Origin: JAYRWD01 sp041918255
GTDB lineage: Bacteria; Patescibacteriota; Dojkabacteria; B142; WJKM01
Length of the DNA stretch: 6,464 nt
Reading direction: 5' to 3'
Assembly: GCA_041918255.1 (NCBI GenBank)
Contig: JAYRWD010000030.1
Coordinates: 1 to 6,464 of the forward strand
Notes under the pieces: generated by a model
Database searches by the model: none
What the model was told of the DNA's origin: nothing
What the model saw: only the letters and a program-made list of their open reading frames with translations
Part shown: positions 1-5,905 of the stretch, piece after piece
Layout of the letters: the number at the start of each line of letters is the position of its first letter
How positions within the stretch are numbered: the first letter of the stretch is position 1
Made by a program: the position numbers and the translations under genes

Positions 1-40
1 AAATATTTCCAACAGAATTTTTTACTTTCCTAATCCTCAT
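1..40 (-). CDS. Possible N-terminal fragment of a gene running off the left edge
   Basis: Reading the minus strand from an ATG at 40 to 38, thirteen codons stay open to the window edge (MRIRKVKNSVGNIF). An in-frame TAA lies three codons upstream of the ATG, so this would be the first usable start. A perfect TATAAT (minus strand, 45-50) lies only 4 bases before the ATG, which would imply a nearly leaderless transcript; no good -35 box is visible. The basic N-terminus is unremarkable. Thirteen codons are too few to separate a gene from chance, and no family can be named. Confidence 0.17.
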   Translation of the reverse strand, partial: MRIRKVKNSVGNI

Positions 41-165
41 AGGTGATTATACCTAGTGCGGTGGTATCTGTTCCACAATCCCTAGAATCCCTTACCAGTC
101 TATGTTCTCAACTTGTACTGTTACCTTTGGATAACTCAGGAAATGATAGGTTTCCTAGATGAATT

Positions 166-211
166 CCTTCCCCTCTTAGGATAAGAGGGGAATTGAAGGG
201 GTGTTACGACT
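166..211. repeat. 46-bp hairpin repeat, copy 1
   Basis: This copy is identical to 2772-2817, and 45 bp of it recur inverted at 6245-6289 with one mismatch. The core is a perfect 9-bp stem, CCCCTCTTA and TAAGAGGGG, around a GGA loop. Outer CCTT and AAGG arms can extend the stem across an AATTG bulge, and a conserved GGGTGTTACGAC tail follows. It lies 66 bp beyond the murB stop codon. A murB transcript would carry the hairpin, but no T-run follows it in that direction, so a classical terminator is not supported. The rest of 1-276 shows nothing I recognise. Confidence 0.85.
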
Positions 212-276
212 ATTAAATCAAGTCATTGATTCAAAGTTCAGAATTATTAAACTTTCCTCACTATATAATCGCGGTA

Positions 277-1212
277 TTAATTCACTTGAAACAAAGGATA
301 TTCGTCAAATCCGACTAGTTGGCACTCTGGTTGCGGTAAAATTCCGTATTTCTCTTTTACCAACCGTTGCATTTCACGAGCAAGATTTATTACGTCTTGG
401 CTGGTAGCGCCTTCCATAGTCTCGATCATATTTGCGTGTTTCGAGGATACAAAGGCTTTCCCTGATTTCAATGTACCTTTTATCCCCAATTGGTCAAGAT
501 AATACGCAGTAAAGATCATTTTTCGACCATTTATTTCAAGAGTTATATCCTTGGGATCAAAATTTGCAAAAAAGCTTCCGCATGTTCGCTGAGTTGGATA
601 TTTATTATTGCGATGACGTATGATTTCTACCTTCCTTCCCTTAGCAAATGCTGCCTCTAGATCGCTTGAGGGTTTCACTTTAAATTCACATTCGATCAAA
701 AAGTGTTTTTTGTCCATAAGTTTTGATCGGTCATATCCGTATTCGAACCAATCAATACCTACCTCCTGTATCTTTAGATCGTCAAAATTGATTACCTTAG
801 CCGAAGTTATAAAATTCGACAAATAAAATTCAAAATAATGAAGATTGATATAAACCGAGCCACCAACTGTTCCGGGTATTCCGCTAAATTCTTCTAACCC
901 TAATAGATTATGATTTAGGCAGTAGTTAATCAATTCATCCATCTCAACACCAGCTCCGGCCAAAATGCTTTCCGTTTCGTTTATGACAAGATTTGTATTC
1001 ATTGGTTTCATCACTAAACCTTTGAATCCAGCATCTGAGATCAGTATATTCGCCCCGCTTCCAAGCACGAAAATTTCAAGGTGTTTTTCCTTTGCAAACG
1101 AAATTGCAGCTACAAAATCATTTTCATTTTCTGGTTCACAATAAAATTTAGCATTCCCTCCGGTTCGAAACCAGGTTTTCGAGGCAAGGGGGATATTTTC
1201 AAGAAATTTCAT
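277..1212 (-). CDS. murB: UDP-N-acetylenolpyruvoylglucosamine reductase (MurB)
   Basis: MurB is the cytoplasmic FAD enzyme that uses NADPH to reduce UDP-GlcNAc-enolpyruvate to UDP-MurNAc, the second committed step of peptidoglycan precursor synthesis. The 311 residues match the family length. Visible motifs in order: TWFRTGGNA (13-21), the FAD-binding GSGANILISDAGFKG (51-65), GLEEFSGIPGTVGGSV (105-120), YGYDRS (158-163), CGSFF with the expected proton-donor serine at 213, LDQLGIKG and SSKHANMI (239-263), and a C-terminal PEC with the conserved glutamate at 296. Two oddities: NLHYF (123-127) replaces the usual NAG after GGSV, and YDRS replaces the common YRDS that carries a catalytic arginine. 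The ATG is placed correctly relative to the first motif, but no Shine-Dalgarno precedes it. The acyltransferase gene lies 81 bp upstream on the same strand, so co-transcription is plausible. Confidence 0.95.
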   Translation of the reverse strand: MKFLENIPLASKTWFRTGGNAKFYCEPENENDFVAAISFAKEKHLEIFVLGSGANILISDAGFKGLVMKPMNTNLVINETESILAGAGVEMDELINYCLNHNLLGLEEFSGIPGTVGGSVYINLHYFEFYLSNFITSAKVINFDDLKIQEVGIDWFEYGYDRSKLMDKKHFLIECEFKVKPSSDLEAAFAKGRKVEIIRHRNNKYPTQRTCGSFFANFDPKDITLEINGRKMIFTAYYLDQLGIKGTLKSGKAFVSSKHANMIETMEGATSQDVINLAREMQRLVKEKYGILPQPECQLVGFDEYPLFQVN

Positions 1213-1293
1213 GATATGTATTGTTAAAGTAATTTAAGTTTTAAGTTTGACGGCTTACGGTTGATCCAACGCCTTCAAAGAATTTGGAATTCA

Positions 1294-2220
1294 CTAAGCT
1301 GTAACGATTTGATAGTTCCTAGTACACGCGTTAGCTCCTACTTCAAATTTGTATCTCTCTGTTCCTCTCAAAAAATTGAATTCTCTAAATCCTCCTTCAA
1401 TAGTTTTTTTCAATAGCTCGTAAATATGAATTAAACCAGGTGCATACTCCTGAAAATCAGGATCGGATGACATATTATATAAATATCTAACGTAAGAATG
1501 GTCAAAATATATCGCCAAAGAGACCAAGTCTTGACTAAACCACATACCTGACAGTTTTATTTCGGGCAATCTTATCAGCCCATAAAAAAAGTTTTGAGTT
1601 TGTTCGTTCATGAATAGACGCTTTTCTGGGTTTGAAGAATCTTTGAAAAAATCAATAAAATATTTAAAAAAAGTCTGTTGGTCAATATCTAACTCAATTC
1701 TATGTTCAAAGTTCAACTTAATTTTGTTTAATTTTCGTGCCATCTCTTTGCGGTGCTTCTTCTTAAGCAAAATTCTGCCTTCGTGCAGATGTGGATTGTT
1801 TAAAATTAAACATTGCGGAATTATGGAGCCAGGATTAATTTTTAACCTGCGCTTATTTTCCACTATTATTAATTTAGATGCTAAATTGGCTGGAATTTCG
1901 CTAAGTGTTTTTAAAGGAAATTTATTACATTCGCTCAGTTCCTGCAATAATTTGATGGCAATATCTTGATTGGTATAAGATAGCGGAATGAAGTCAAAGA
2001 TGTCTTGCTGACCGTTCTTCCCAATTTGCGTGAATTCTCCTTGTCGACTCTCGGTTACGGCTATTGCGGCTTTACCTTCTTGTTTCTGTAAGCTAATGAC
2101 TTTTACATTAATCCCAAACGACTCGGAGTATATTTTCCAAAGTTTATAATTTGAAAACAAAGGTACCCCGGTTTCCAAAACATCTTGATAATTTTCAAGA
2201 TTGAGTAACTGAATGGTCAT
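1294..2220 (-). CDS. GNAT-fold acyltransferase, CelD/BcsL (BioF2-like, FemAB-related) family
   Basis: This 308-residue protein looks like the CelD/BcsL or Acetyltransf_6 group of double-GNAT acyltransferases, related in fold to the FemAB enzymes that add amino acids to peptidoglycan precursors. The evidence is its C-terminal half. A basic helix KKKHRKEMARKLNKI (153-167) matches the family's Lys/Arg-rich segment. YLYNMSSDPDFQEYAPG (246-262) and FNFLRGTERYKFEVG (281-295) match the conserved 'tyrosine-rich strand, Y-(S/A)-P-G, F-(D/N)-F-L-R-G-x-E-x-Y-K' pattern. No signal peptide or membrane segment is seen, so it should be cytoplasmic. Acyl donor and acceptor cannot be read from sequence. Lying just upstream of murB on the same strand suggests an envelope role (peptidoglycan or surface polysaccharide), which is inference. 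The start lacks a Shine-Dalgarno; a candidate extended -10 lies about 40 bp upstream. Confidence 0.82.
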   Translation of the reverse strand: MTIQLLNLENYQDVLETGVPLFSNYKLWKIYSESFGINVKVISLQKQEGKAAIAVTESRQGEFTQIGKNGQQDIFDFIPLSYTNQDIAIKLLQELSECNKFPLKTLSEIPANLASKLIIVENKRRLKINPGSIIPQCLILNNPHLHEGRILLKKKHRKEMARKLNKIKLNFEHRIELDIDQQTFFKYFIDFFKDSSNPEKRLFMNEQTQNFFYGLIRLPEIKLSGMWFSQDLVSLAIYFDHSYVRYLYNMSSDPDFQEYAPGLIHIYELLKKTIEGGFREFNFLRGTERYKFEVGANACTRNYQIVTA

Positions 2221-2257
2221 GTAATTTACTGTTGGTTTAGGGTTTAATTATCTGTGT

Positions 2258-2266
2258 ATTATCGCA
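2258..2266 (-). promoter_or_regulatory. Candidate extended -10 promoter for the acyltransferase-murB unit
   Basis: On the minus strand the sequence reads TGCGATAAT, an extended -10 (TG-N plus GATAAT, 5 of 6 to consensus). It would start transcription near 2251, about 30 bases before the acyltransferase ATG. The hexamer at the ideal -35 distance is poor. A better TCGACA (2278-2283, minus) is only 14 bp away, too close for a normal spacer. Confidence 0.3.
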
Positions 2267-2320
2267 TTTTTAGTTATTGTCGATAAGTTATATTTAGTTT
2301 ATATAGAGTTGAATGTAGGA

Positions 2321-2336
2321 CTGGATTCCTGCTTCC
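2321..2336. repeat. Truncated half of a REP-like palindromic unit
   Basis: CTGGATTCCTGCTTCC is the exact reverse complement of 2367-2382, the right half of the complete unit at 2356-2382. The expected left half does not follow it; the sequence passes into CTACCTGCATACCC instead. It looks like a broken or rearranged unit. Confidence 0.6.
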
Positions 2337-2339
2337 CTA

Positions 2340-2366
2340 CCTGCATACCCTCTGTGTCATTCCTGC
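2340..2366. repeat. 27-bp perfect inverted repeat, left arm (partner 2644-2670)
   Basis: This 27-bp stretch, containing ACCCTCTGTGTCATTCC, recurs exactly as its reverse complement at 2644-2670, so the two arms enclose 277 bp of further hairpins. The shared sequence runs past the REP-like stem into unique-looking flank (CATACCCTCTGTG), which implies duplication of a larger block and not just similar stems. Confidence 0.85.
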
Positions 2367-2382
2367 GGAAGCAGGAATCCAG
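2356..2382. repeat. 27-bp REP-like hairpin unit A
   Basis: It begins GTCATTCC and ends GGAATCCAG. An 8-bp stem (ATTCCTGC, 2359-2366, with GCAGGAAT, 2371-2378) closes on a GGAA tetraloop. Six T follow at 2383-2388. Units of the form GTCAT-Y-CC...GG-R-AT-CCAG are dispersed in many bacterial genomes, which is general knowledge. Unit B (2424-2450) is the same length in opposite orientation, 41 bp away, giving a BIME-like pair. The gene to the left points away, so no plus-strand transcript is expected here to terminate. Confidence 0.8.
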
Positions 2383-2423
2383 TTTTTTCTACTTTAAACT
2401 TTCTCCGAAGTAATCTTTTCACA

Positions 2424-2450
2424 CTGGATCCCCGCTTTCGCGGGGATGAC
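2424..2450. repeat. 27-bp REP-like hairpin unit B, opposite orientation
   Basis: It starts CTGGATCC and ends GGGGATGAC. A perfect 8-bp stem (ATCCCCGC, 2428-2435, with GCGGGGAT, 2440-2447) closes on a TTTC loop. It has the same length and end sequences as unit A read backwards, but a GC-richer stem. The 41-bp spacer between A and B is conserved with few changes near the right end of the window. Confidence 0.8.
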
Positions 2451-2497
2451 ATATGCTAGAGGGCTTTTCTTCTTTCTTTTTGTCATTTCTATCTCTT

Positions 2498-2589
2498 GTC
2501 ATCCTGGCTTGCCTAAGCAGTCAGGGGGAGGATAGCGACGACACCTACCTACGCCTACCTACGCAGGTAGGTAGGCAGGCCAGAATGAC
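2498..2589. repeat. Nested inverted repeat (GTCAT...ATGAC ends)
   Basis: The outer arms are 17 bp, 2498-2514 and 2573-2589, complementary except for two mismatches (GTCATCCTGGCTTGCCT against AGGCAGGCCAGAATGAC). Inside sits a smaller hairpin, CCTACCT (2554-2560), loop ACGC, AGGTAGG (2565-2571). The 16-mer CAGGTAGGTAGGCAGG at 2564-2579 recurs exactly at 2633-2648. The stretch between unit B and this repeat (2451-2497) is pyrimidine-rich on the plus strand and holds nothing else I recognise. Confidence 0.7.
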
Positions 2590-2613
2590 GGTAAGGATTT
2601 AAGAGAGGTATGA

Positions 2614-2670
2614 GATTCCCTGCCTCCGCAGTCAGGTAGGTAGGCAGGAATGACACAGAGGGTATGCAGG
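2614..2670. repeat. REP-like unit with enlarged loop plus right arm of the 27-bp inverted repeat
   Basis: The stem ATTCC(C)TGCCT (2615-2625) pairs with AGGCAGGAAT (2642-2651) with one bulged C, followed by GACAC. The ends match unit A, but the loop is a long insert containing the TAGG-rich 16-mer. Positions 2644-2670 are the exact reverse complement of 2340-2366. Confidence 0.65.
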
Positions 2671-2700
2671 CAGATGGATAAGCCAGGATGCCGAGGGGTG

Positions 2701-2817
2701 CGGACAAGCTAGAATGACAAAGAAGTGGACAAGAACGATACAAAGGAATGTGCTGATTTCCGATGCATTTACCTTCCCCTCTTAGGATAAGAGGGGAATT
2801 GAAGGGGTGTTACGACT
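2701..2817. repeat. About 115-bp repeat, left inverted copy, including 46-bp hairpin repeat copy 2
   Basis: Positions 2772-2817 are identical to 166-211. The preceding 70 bp are also related to the right-hand copy: read backwards, ATTCCTTTGTATC, CTTGTCCACTTCT and GTCATTCT-(A/G)-GCTTG recur in the same order and spacing at about 6312-6355. The pair (2701-2817 and 6245-6360) is thus an inverted repeat with roughly 80% or better identity by eye. It does not share its upstream flank with copy 1. Confidence 0.82.
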
Positions 2818-2832
2818 GAAACTTGTAGCTAT

Positions 2833-2861
2833 TTGGCGGAATTGCTCACATTTGGTAGAAT
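2833..2861 (+). promoter_or_regulatory. Candidate sigma-70-type promoter for the yceI-like gene
   Basis: -35 TTGGCG (2833-2838, 4 of 6), a 17-bp spacer, then -10 TAGAAT (2856-2861, 5 of 6). Transcription would begin near 2868, leaving a leader of about 35 bases before the ATG at 2903. It lies just after the 46-bp repeat. Confidence 0.4.
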
Positions 2862-2902
2862 CTATGTTACTTTCATTTAATTTTATTAACTAGCTATTCA
2901 CG

Positions 2903-3607
2903 ATGAAGAAGAAGCCATTCGTACTAATCTTACTCGTAATTGTGTTATCTGTTGTAGGTTTAGTTATATTTAGAGGAAAACGTGTTGCTCAAGAAGCAAA
3001 TGTTGCTTCAGATCAGCCTACCTCAGAGATCCGAACCCCTACTCCATACGCTCAGGGTATGTTTGAGAATGCCTATCAACTGGATCCTACAAAATCCAAA
3101 GCAACTTATGTGGCAAACAAGTATTTCCTTTCCTCAAGTAATTACACTGAAGTGCGAGGCTCTGCGTCTGTGCAGGGTGCTATCTCTTTTGAAATTGATT
3201 CTTTGCCTCAAGCGGAAGGCGCGTTCATGGTTGATTTGCTTCAGCTTGCAAGCGGTACTACTCAGCGTGATGAACATATCAAAAATGAATTCTTGGAATC
3301 CAAATTATACCCGACAGCACTTTTGAAATTTTCATCGATTGAAATATCTGACGCGGAGTTAGAAAAAGTACGACAGGGAAACACTAAAGATATAACCTTT
3401 AAGCTCCCAGCTGAACTTACTATTCATGAGACTACCAAACAGGTTGTATTTGATGTTGTGGCTACGATTGAAGGGAATACAATGAGTGGAAAAGCAACAA
3501 CTAAACTAAAAGGCAGCGACTTTGGTTTTGAGATGCCCTACATTACTGATTTTTTCAAAGTTGATGATGAATTCGGGCTTGAAGTAGAAATAGTTGCAGG
3601 GAAATAA
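2903..3607 (+). CDS. Membrane-anchored YceI-like (lipocalin-fold) protein
   Basis: YceI-domain proteins form an extended beta-barrel that holds isoprenoid or other amphiphilic molecules outside the cytoplasmic membrane. The 234 residues begin with MKKK and a hydrophobic segment (about 6-23) followed by RGKR. No cleavage site is obvious, so a single N-terminal anchor with the rest outside is most likely. A polar linker (about 30-55) leads to the domain: YQLDPTKSKATYVANKYF (58-75), VDLLQLASG (110-118), RDEHIKNEFLESKLYP (122-137, matching the family's RDEHL...F...KYP), LKFSSIEI (141-148), ELTIHETTKQVVFDV (171-185) and SDFGFE (205-210), ending with a final beta strand. The ligand cannot be predicted. 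No Shine-Dalgarno precedes the ATG. The stop codon runs directly into the heptamer array that separates it from the peptidase gene; the two are probably transcribed together. Confidence 0.9.
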   Translation: MKKKPFVLILLVIVLSVVGLVIFRGKRVAQEANVASDQPTSEIRTPTPYAQGMFENAYQLDPTKSKATYVANKYFLSSSNYTEVRGSASVQGAISFEIDSLPQAEGAFMVDLLQLASGTTQRDEHIKNEFLESKLYPTALLKFSSIEISDAELEKVRQGNTKDITFKLPAELTIHETTKQVVFDVVATIEGNTMSGKATTKLKGSDFGFEMPYITDFFKVDDEFGLEVEIVAGK

Positions 3608-3703
3608 TTAACAATTAACAATTAACAATTAACAATTAACAATTAACAATTAACAATTAACAATTAACAATTAACAATTAACAATTAACAATTAGCAATT
3701 AAC
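3606..3703. repeat. Tandem heptamer array, 14 copies of AATTAAC
   Basis: Fourteen uninterrupted 7-bp units fill 98 bp. Only unit 13 (3690-3696) differs, reading AATTAGC. The array begins in the last two bases of the yceI-like stop codon and ends 4 bp before the next ATG, so it is essentially the whole intergenic gap. Because 7 is not a multiple of 3, the TAA in each unit closes all three plus-strand frames, and GTTAATT repeats close the minus frames, so the array cannot code. It leaves no Shine-Dalgarno for the peptidase gene. Each unit junction contains TTAACA, a near match to a -35 box. Heptanucleotide arrays of this style are known from cyanobacteria and other bacteria. Confidence 0.97.
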
Positions 3704-3707
3704 ACAC

Positions 3708-4910
3708 ATGCTTTATACGCCGGATGGTAAAACCCTAGAAAAGTACGCTGATTTGCTTGTAAATTACGCTTTGAATAGTGGACTTGGGGTAAGAGAAGGC
3801 GAGGTTGTCTTCTGTATCGGGGAGGATTCGACTAAACCACTTTTGCACGAATTACAGAAAGTTATACTTAAAGCCGGGGCGCATCCGATGATAAATATGG
3901 TTCCATCAGGGTTTGAGCGTTCGTTTCTCGATATAGCGGACATAGATCAATTGAAGTTTTTCCCCAAGAAATATCTAAAAGCTAGAGTTGATCTGATCGA
4001 TCATATGATTAGCCTATATTCAACCGAAGATCCGAATCATTTGAAAGGCGTGGATCCGAAGAATTTATTTGCTTACATGGATTCTAAGAGGTCATTTCGG
4101 AAATGGCTATTTGATAAAGAATACAAAGGTAGATTTACTTGGACTTTAGCTGGCTATGCGACGGAAGGGATGGCAAAAGAAGCGGGCATGTCTTTGAGTG
4201 AATATTGGGATGAAATTATTAAGGCTTGTTATTTGGATTGCGAGAACCCAAGATCGGAATGGGTCAAAATGACGAAAGAACAAAATAGAATTATGAAAGG
4301 CCTAAACGCGCTGCCTATCGAGAAATTGTTTATACAAGGTGAAAATATCGAGCTAACTATTACCTTAGGCGAGAAGCGTAGATGGATTGGCGGAAGTGGC
4401 AGGAATATTCCGAGTTATGAGATATTTACTTCTCCGGATTGGAGGGGGACTGAGGGATATATTCGGTTCAATCAACCTCTTTATCGTTATGGGCATATTT
4501 TGCGAGGTATTAAATTAGTTTTCAAAAAAGGTTTGGTGGTAGAGGCTTCGGCTGAATCAGAAGATAAGATGATCAAAGAATTAGTGAAAAGAAAAAACGC
4601 GGATAAAATAGGGGAGTTTTCTTTGACTGACAGTCGTTTTTCACGTATTACGAAATTCATGGCGAATACTCTTTTTGATGAAAATGTGGGTGGCAGATAT
4701 GGTAATACGCATTTAGCACTTGGTATGTCATATAAAGATACTTATGATGGCGATCCAAAAGACGTGCCAGAAAAACAATGGTATGAAATGGGATTTAATG
4801 ATTCCGACGAGCACACCGACATTATGTCTACGGAAGATAGGACAGTGACAGCACTATTTAAGGATGGGGGTAAAAGGGTAATTTATGAAGATGGGAAATT
4901 TACGCTTTAG
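3708..4910 (+). CDS. M29-family metallo-aminopeptidase (AmpS/PepS/aminopeptidase T type)
   Basis: This cytoplasmic two-metal exopeptidase removes N-terminal residues from peptides. The 400 residues fit the family. The N-terminal region (LEKYADLLVNYALNSG, 10-25) is the usual M29 opening. The catalytic half holds every expected residue: Glu238 in NIPSYEIFTSPD, Glu303 in IGEF, His335 in NTHLALGMSY, Tyr342 in the same motif, and His369 with Asp371 in DEHTDIM. These correspond to the two glutamates, two histidines, aspartate and tyrosine known from aminopeptidase T structures. It should therefore be active; substrate preference cannot be read. The ATG at 3708 gives the canonical N-terminus, but only heptamer repeats lie upstream, with no ribosome-binding site. 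Recycling of imported or turned-over peptides would suit a host-dependent, small-genome cell, which is inference. Confidence 0.95.
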   Translation: MLYTPDGKTLEKYADLLVNYALNSGLGVREGEVVFCIGEDSTKPLLHELQKVILKAGAHPMINMVPSGFERSFLDIADIDQLKFFPKKYLKARVDLIDHMISLYSTEDPNHLKGVDPKNLFAYMDSKRSFRKWLFDKEYKGRFTWTLAGYATEGMAKEAGMSLSEYWDEIIKACYLDCENPRSEWVKMTKEQNRIMKGLNALPIEKLFIQGENIELTITLGEKRRWIGGSGRNIPSYEIFTSPDWRGTEGYIRFNQPLYRYGHILRGIKLVFKKGLVVEASAESEDKMIKELVKRKNADKIGEFSLTDSRFSRITKFMANTLFDENVGGRYGNTHLALGMSYKDTYDGDPKDVPEKQWYEMGFNDSDEHTDIMSTEDRTVTALFKDGGKRVIYEDGKFTL

Positions 4911-4943
4911 AACTTTACGCTAAATTTTAAAAGCTTACGAACG

Positions 4944-4976
4944 ATTGTCACACTGAGCCAGTTGAAGTACGACAAT
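4944..4976. repeat. Imperfect hairpin downstream of the peptidase gene
   Basis: ATTGTC and ACT (4944-4954) pair with AGT and GACAAT (4966-4976) across a 2-by-2 internal loop, leaving an 11-nt loop. It lies 34 bp after the peptidase stop codon. The bases after it are ATCGTATTTTA, not a clean T-run, so it may be a weak terminator or a dispersed repeat (CACTGAG...GAAGT type). Confidence 0.5.
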
Positions 4977-4996
4977 ATCGTATTTTACCCCTTTGT

Positions 4997-5064
4997 TCCT
5001 TCGACAAGCTCATCCTTCGACAAGCTCAGGATGACACAAGAGCGGGCTTAACTCAGGATGACAC
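4997..5064. repeat. Tandem 16-bp repeat and repeated CTCAGGATGACAC tail
   Basis: TCCTTCGACAAGCTCA occurs twice in a row (4997-5012 and 5013-5028), followed by GGATGACAC. The 13-mer CTCAGGATGACAC then recurs exactly at 5052-5064. Sequences of this TTCGACAAGCTCAGGATGACA type are common dispersed repeats in many environmental bacterial genomes (general knowledge). Nothing coding is seen in 4911-5106. Confidence 0.75.
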
Positions 5065-5106
5065 GGAAAATGGAGTTTCATGAAAAGTTCAAAGAAAACT
5101 TCACGT

Positions 5107-5403
5107 TCATGTTATCAGTTTTAGTTCTATCCTAGCTTTAAGCGCTTGAGCCATTCGTATCATTTGTTTTAGGGTAAGGCCTATTCGACCATTTTCTATC
5201 TTTGAAATTGTGGCTTTTGAAATTCCCGTTGTTCTGGATAATCCAGCTAGTGACAGTTTGGATTTCCGGCGGCAAAGTTTCAATTGATCGATTATTTTAT
5301 ACTCGGCGCATAGTTGTTCGATCTCCCCAAGTGTCTGATAATCTAATTTTTCTAATGTTGTATCAAGTTCAATTATTTTTTTCTTTTGTGGTTTTTTTGG
5401 CAT
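5107..5403 (-). CDS. XRE-family antitoxin (HigA-like, HTH)
   Basis: This 98-residue DNA-binding protein is the likely antitoxin of the gene immediately upstream. The N-terminal 40 residues are charged and lack known motifs; they may bind the toxin. Residues about 42-88 form a Cro/C1-type helix-turn-helix: LCRRKSKLSLAGLSRTTG, then the recognition part ISKATISKIENG (61-72), then TLKQMIRMAQALKARI. The ATG lies 5 bp after the toxin stop codon, so the two are translated from one message, in toxin-first order as in higBA systems. By analogy the protein neutralises the toxin and represses the shared promoter. No Shine-Dalgarno is visible; coupling to toxin translation is plausible. Confidence 0.9.
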   Translation of the reverse strand: MPKKPQKKKIIELDTTLEKLDYQTLGEIEQLCAEYKIIDQLKLCRRKSKLSLAGLSRTTGISKATISKIENGRIGLTLKQMIRMAQALKARIELKLIT

Positions 5404-5408
5404 TTTAT

Positions 5409-5756
5409 TTATAATTTTTTTGTATTACCTTTATTTGGTAGTCTAATTATTTGGTTGCGCCTTCTGGCTGCTTCTTTTACGCTTCTGCGTATCTGCCACA
5501 TATCTATGGATTTGATGGCTCGCAATGCGACAATTATATTATCTGCGAGGTATGAGAAATATATGGTGAAGTCGAATTCTCTGGATTTGCGAGTAACGTA
5601 TCGAATATTTTCTTTGAGTTCCTTGCCGTAGGTTTTGGGGGAGGTGTTTAATAGTTTCAATTGCGCAAGTATTGCGCTGCGTTCGGTGAGAGTGAATTTT
5701 TTTGAATCAAAGAGTTCTTTGTGAAAGATTGTTGCGAGTACGACTGTATTGGTCAT
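5409..5756 (-). CDS. RelE/HigB-superfamily toxin
   Basis: This 115-residue basic protein fits the RelE/ParE/HigB fold, small ribosome-dependent mRNA endonucleases or gyrase poisons. The pattern is an N-terminal strand and helix pair (about 1-37), then KTYGKELKENIRYVTRKS (41-58) and FDFTIYFSYLADNIIVALRAIKS (61-83), resembling the family's 'G-x-x-L-K...I-R...R-x-I-Y-x...I-I-V-L...K'. A basic tail (IRRSVKEAARRRNQ, 89-102) follows. Active-site residues vary too much in this superfamily for me to choose between RNase and gyrase targets. The assignment rests equally on pairing with the XRE gene 5 bp downstream. A candidate promoter lies immediately upstream. Such pairs often stabilise mobile or repeat-rich segments, and this one lies inside the segment bounded by inverted repeats. 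Confidence 0.78.
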   Translation of the reverse strand: MTNTVVLATIFHKELFDSKKFTLTERSAILAQLKLLNTSPKTYGKELKENIRYVTRKSREFDFTIYFSYLADNIIVALRAIKSIDMWQIRRSVKEAARRRNQIIRLPNKGNTKKL

Positions 5757-5780
5757 GGAATAGATCTAATTGCAACTGTT

Positions 5781-5809
5781 ATTTTACCTTAATTGTATTG
5801 TATTGTGGA
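5781..5809 (-). promoter_or_regulatory. Candidate promoter of the toxin-antitoxin pair, with ATTGT repeats in its spacer
   Basis: On the minus strand: -35 TCCACA (5804-5809, 4 of 6), a 17-bp spacer, -10 TAAAAT (5781-5786, 5 of 6). The start site would be near 5774, giving a leader of about 18 bases. Three tandem ATTGT units (plus strand, 5792-5806) run through the spacer into the -35 box. They could be an operator for the XRE protein. Confidence 0.4.
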
Positions 5810-5905
5810 AGAACGAAAATTAAGCTGTTTCGAAGCCTTGATTTGTGATAGCTTTTTTGATGTCTGGTATGTGCTTTATTAAGGAGATATTGAAACTATG
5901 TGTTA

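Noticed and set aside
201..407. Plus-strand ORF starting in the 46-bp repeat
   Set aside because: It starts at the ATG-less tail of the repeat with an alternative start and runs antisense into murB; it has no recognisable protein features.
1610..1969. Plus-strand ORF of 119 codons opposite the acyltransferase
   Set aside because: It lies wholly antisense to a gene with clear family motifs; the Ser/Cys/Phe-rich translation is typical of a shadow frame.
2359..2388. Intrinsic terminator (hairpin plus T6) on the plus strand
   Set aside because: A 4-nt gap separates the stem from the T-run, and no plus-strand gene lies upstream to be terminated; the structure is better explained as a dispersed REP-like unit.
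2555..2743. Minus-strand ORF of 62 codons in the repeat region
   Set aside because: It is simply a translation of the palindromic repeats (PSLPT/YLRR-like low complexity), has no upstream signal and overlaps the hairpins.
2982..3326. Out-of-frame ORF inside the yceI-like gene
   Set aside because: It overlaps the well-supported YceI frame and shows no domain.
3606..3703. CRISPR array
   Set aside because: The unit is 7 bp with no spacers and there are no cas genes; it is a simple tandem heptamer.
5202..5631. Two plus-strand ORFs opposite the toxin and antitoxin genes
   Set aside because: They are antisense to a coherent toxin-antitoxin pair and give hydrophobic shadow translations.
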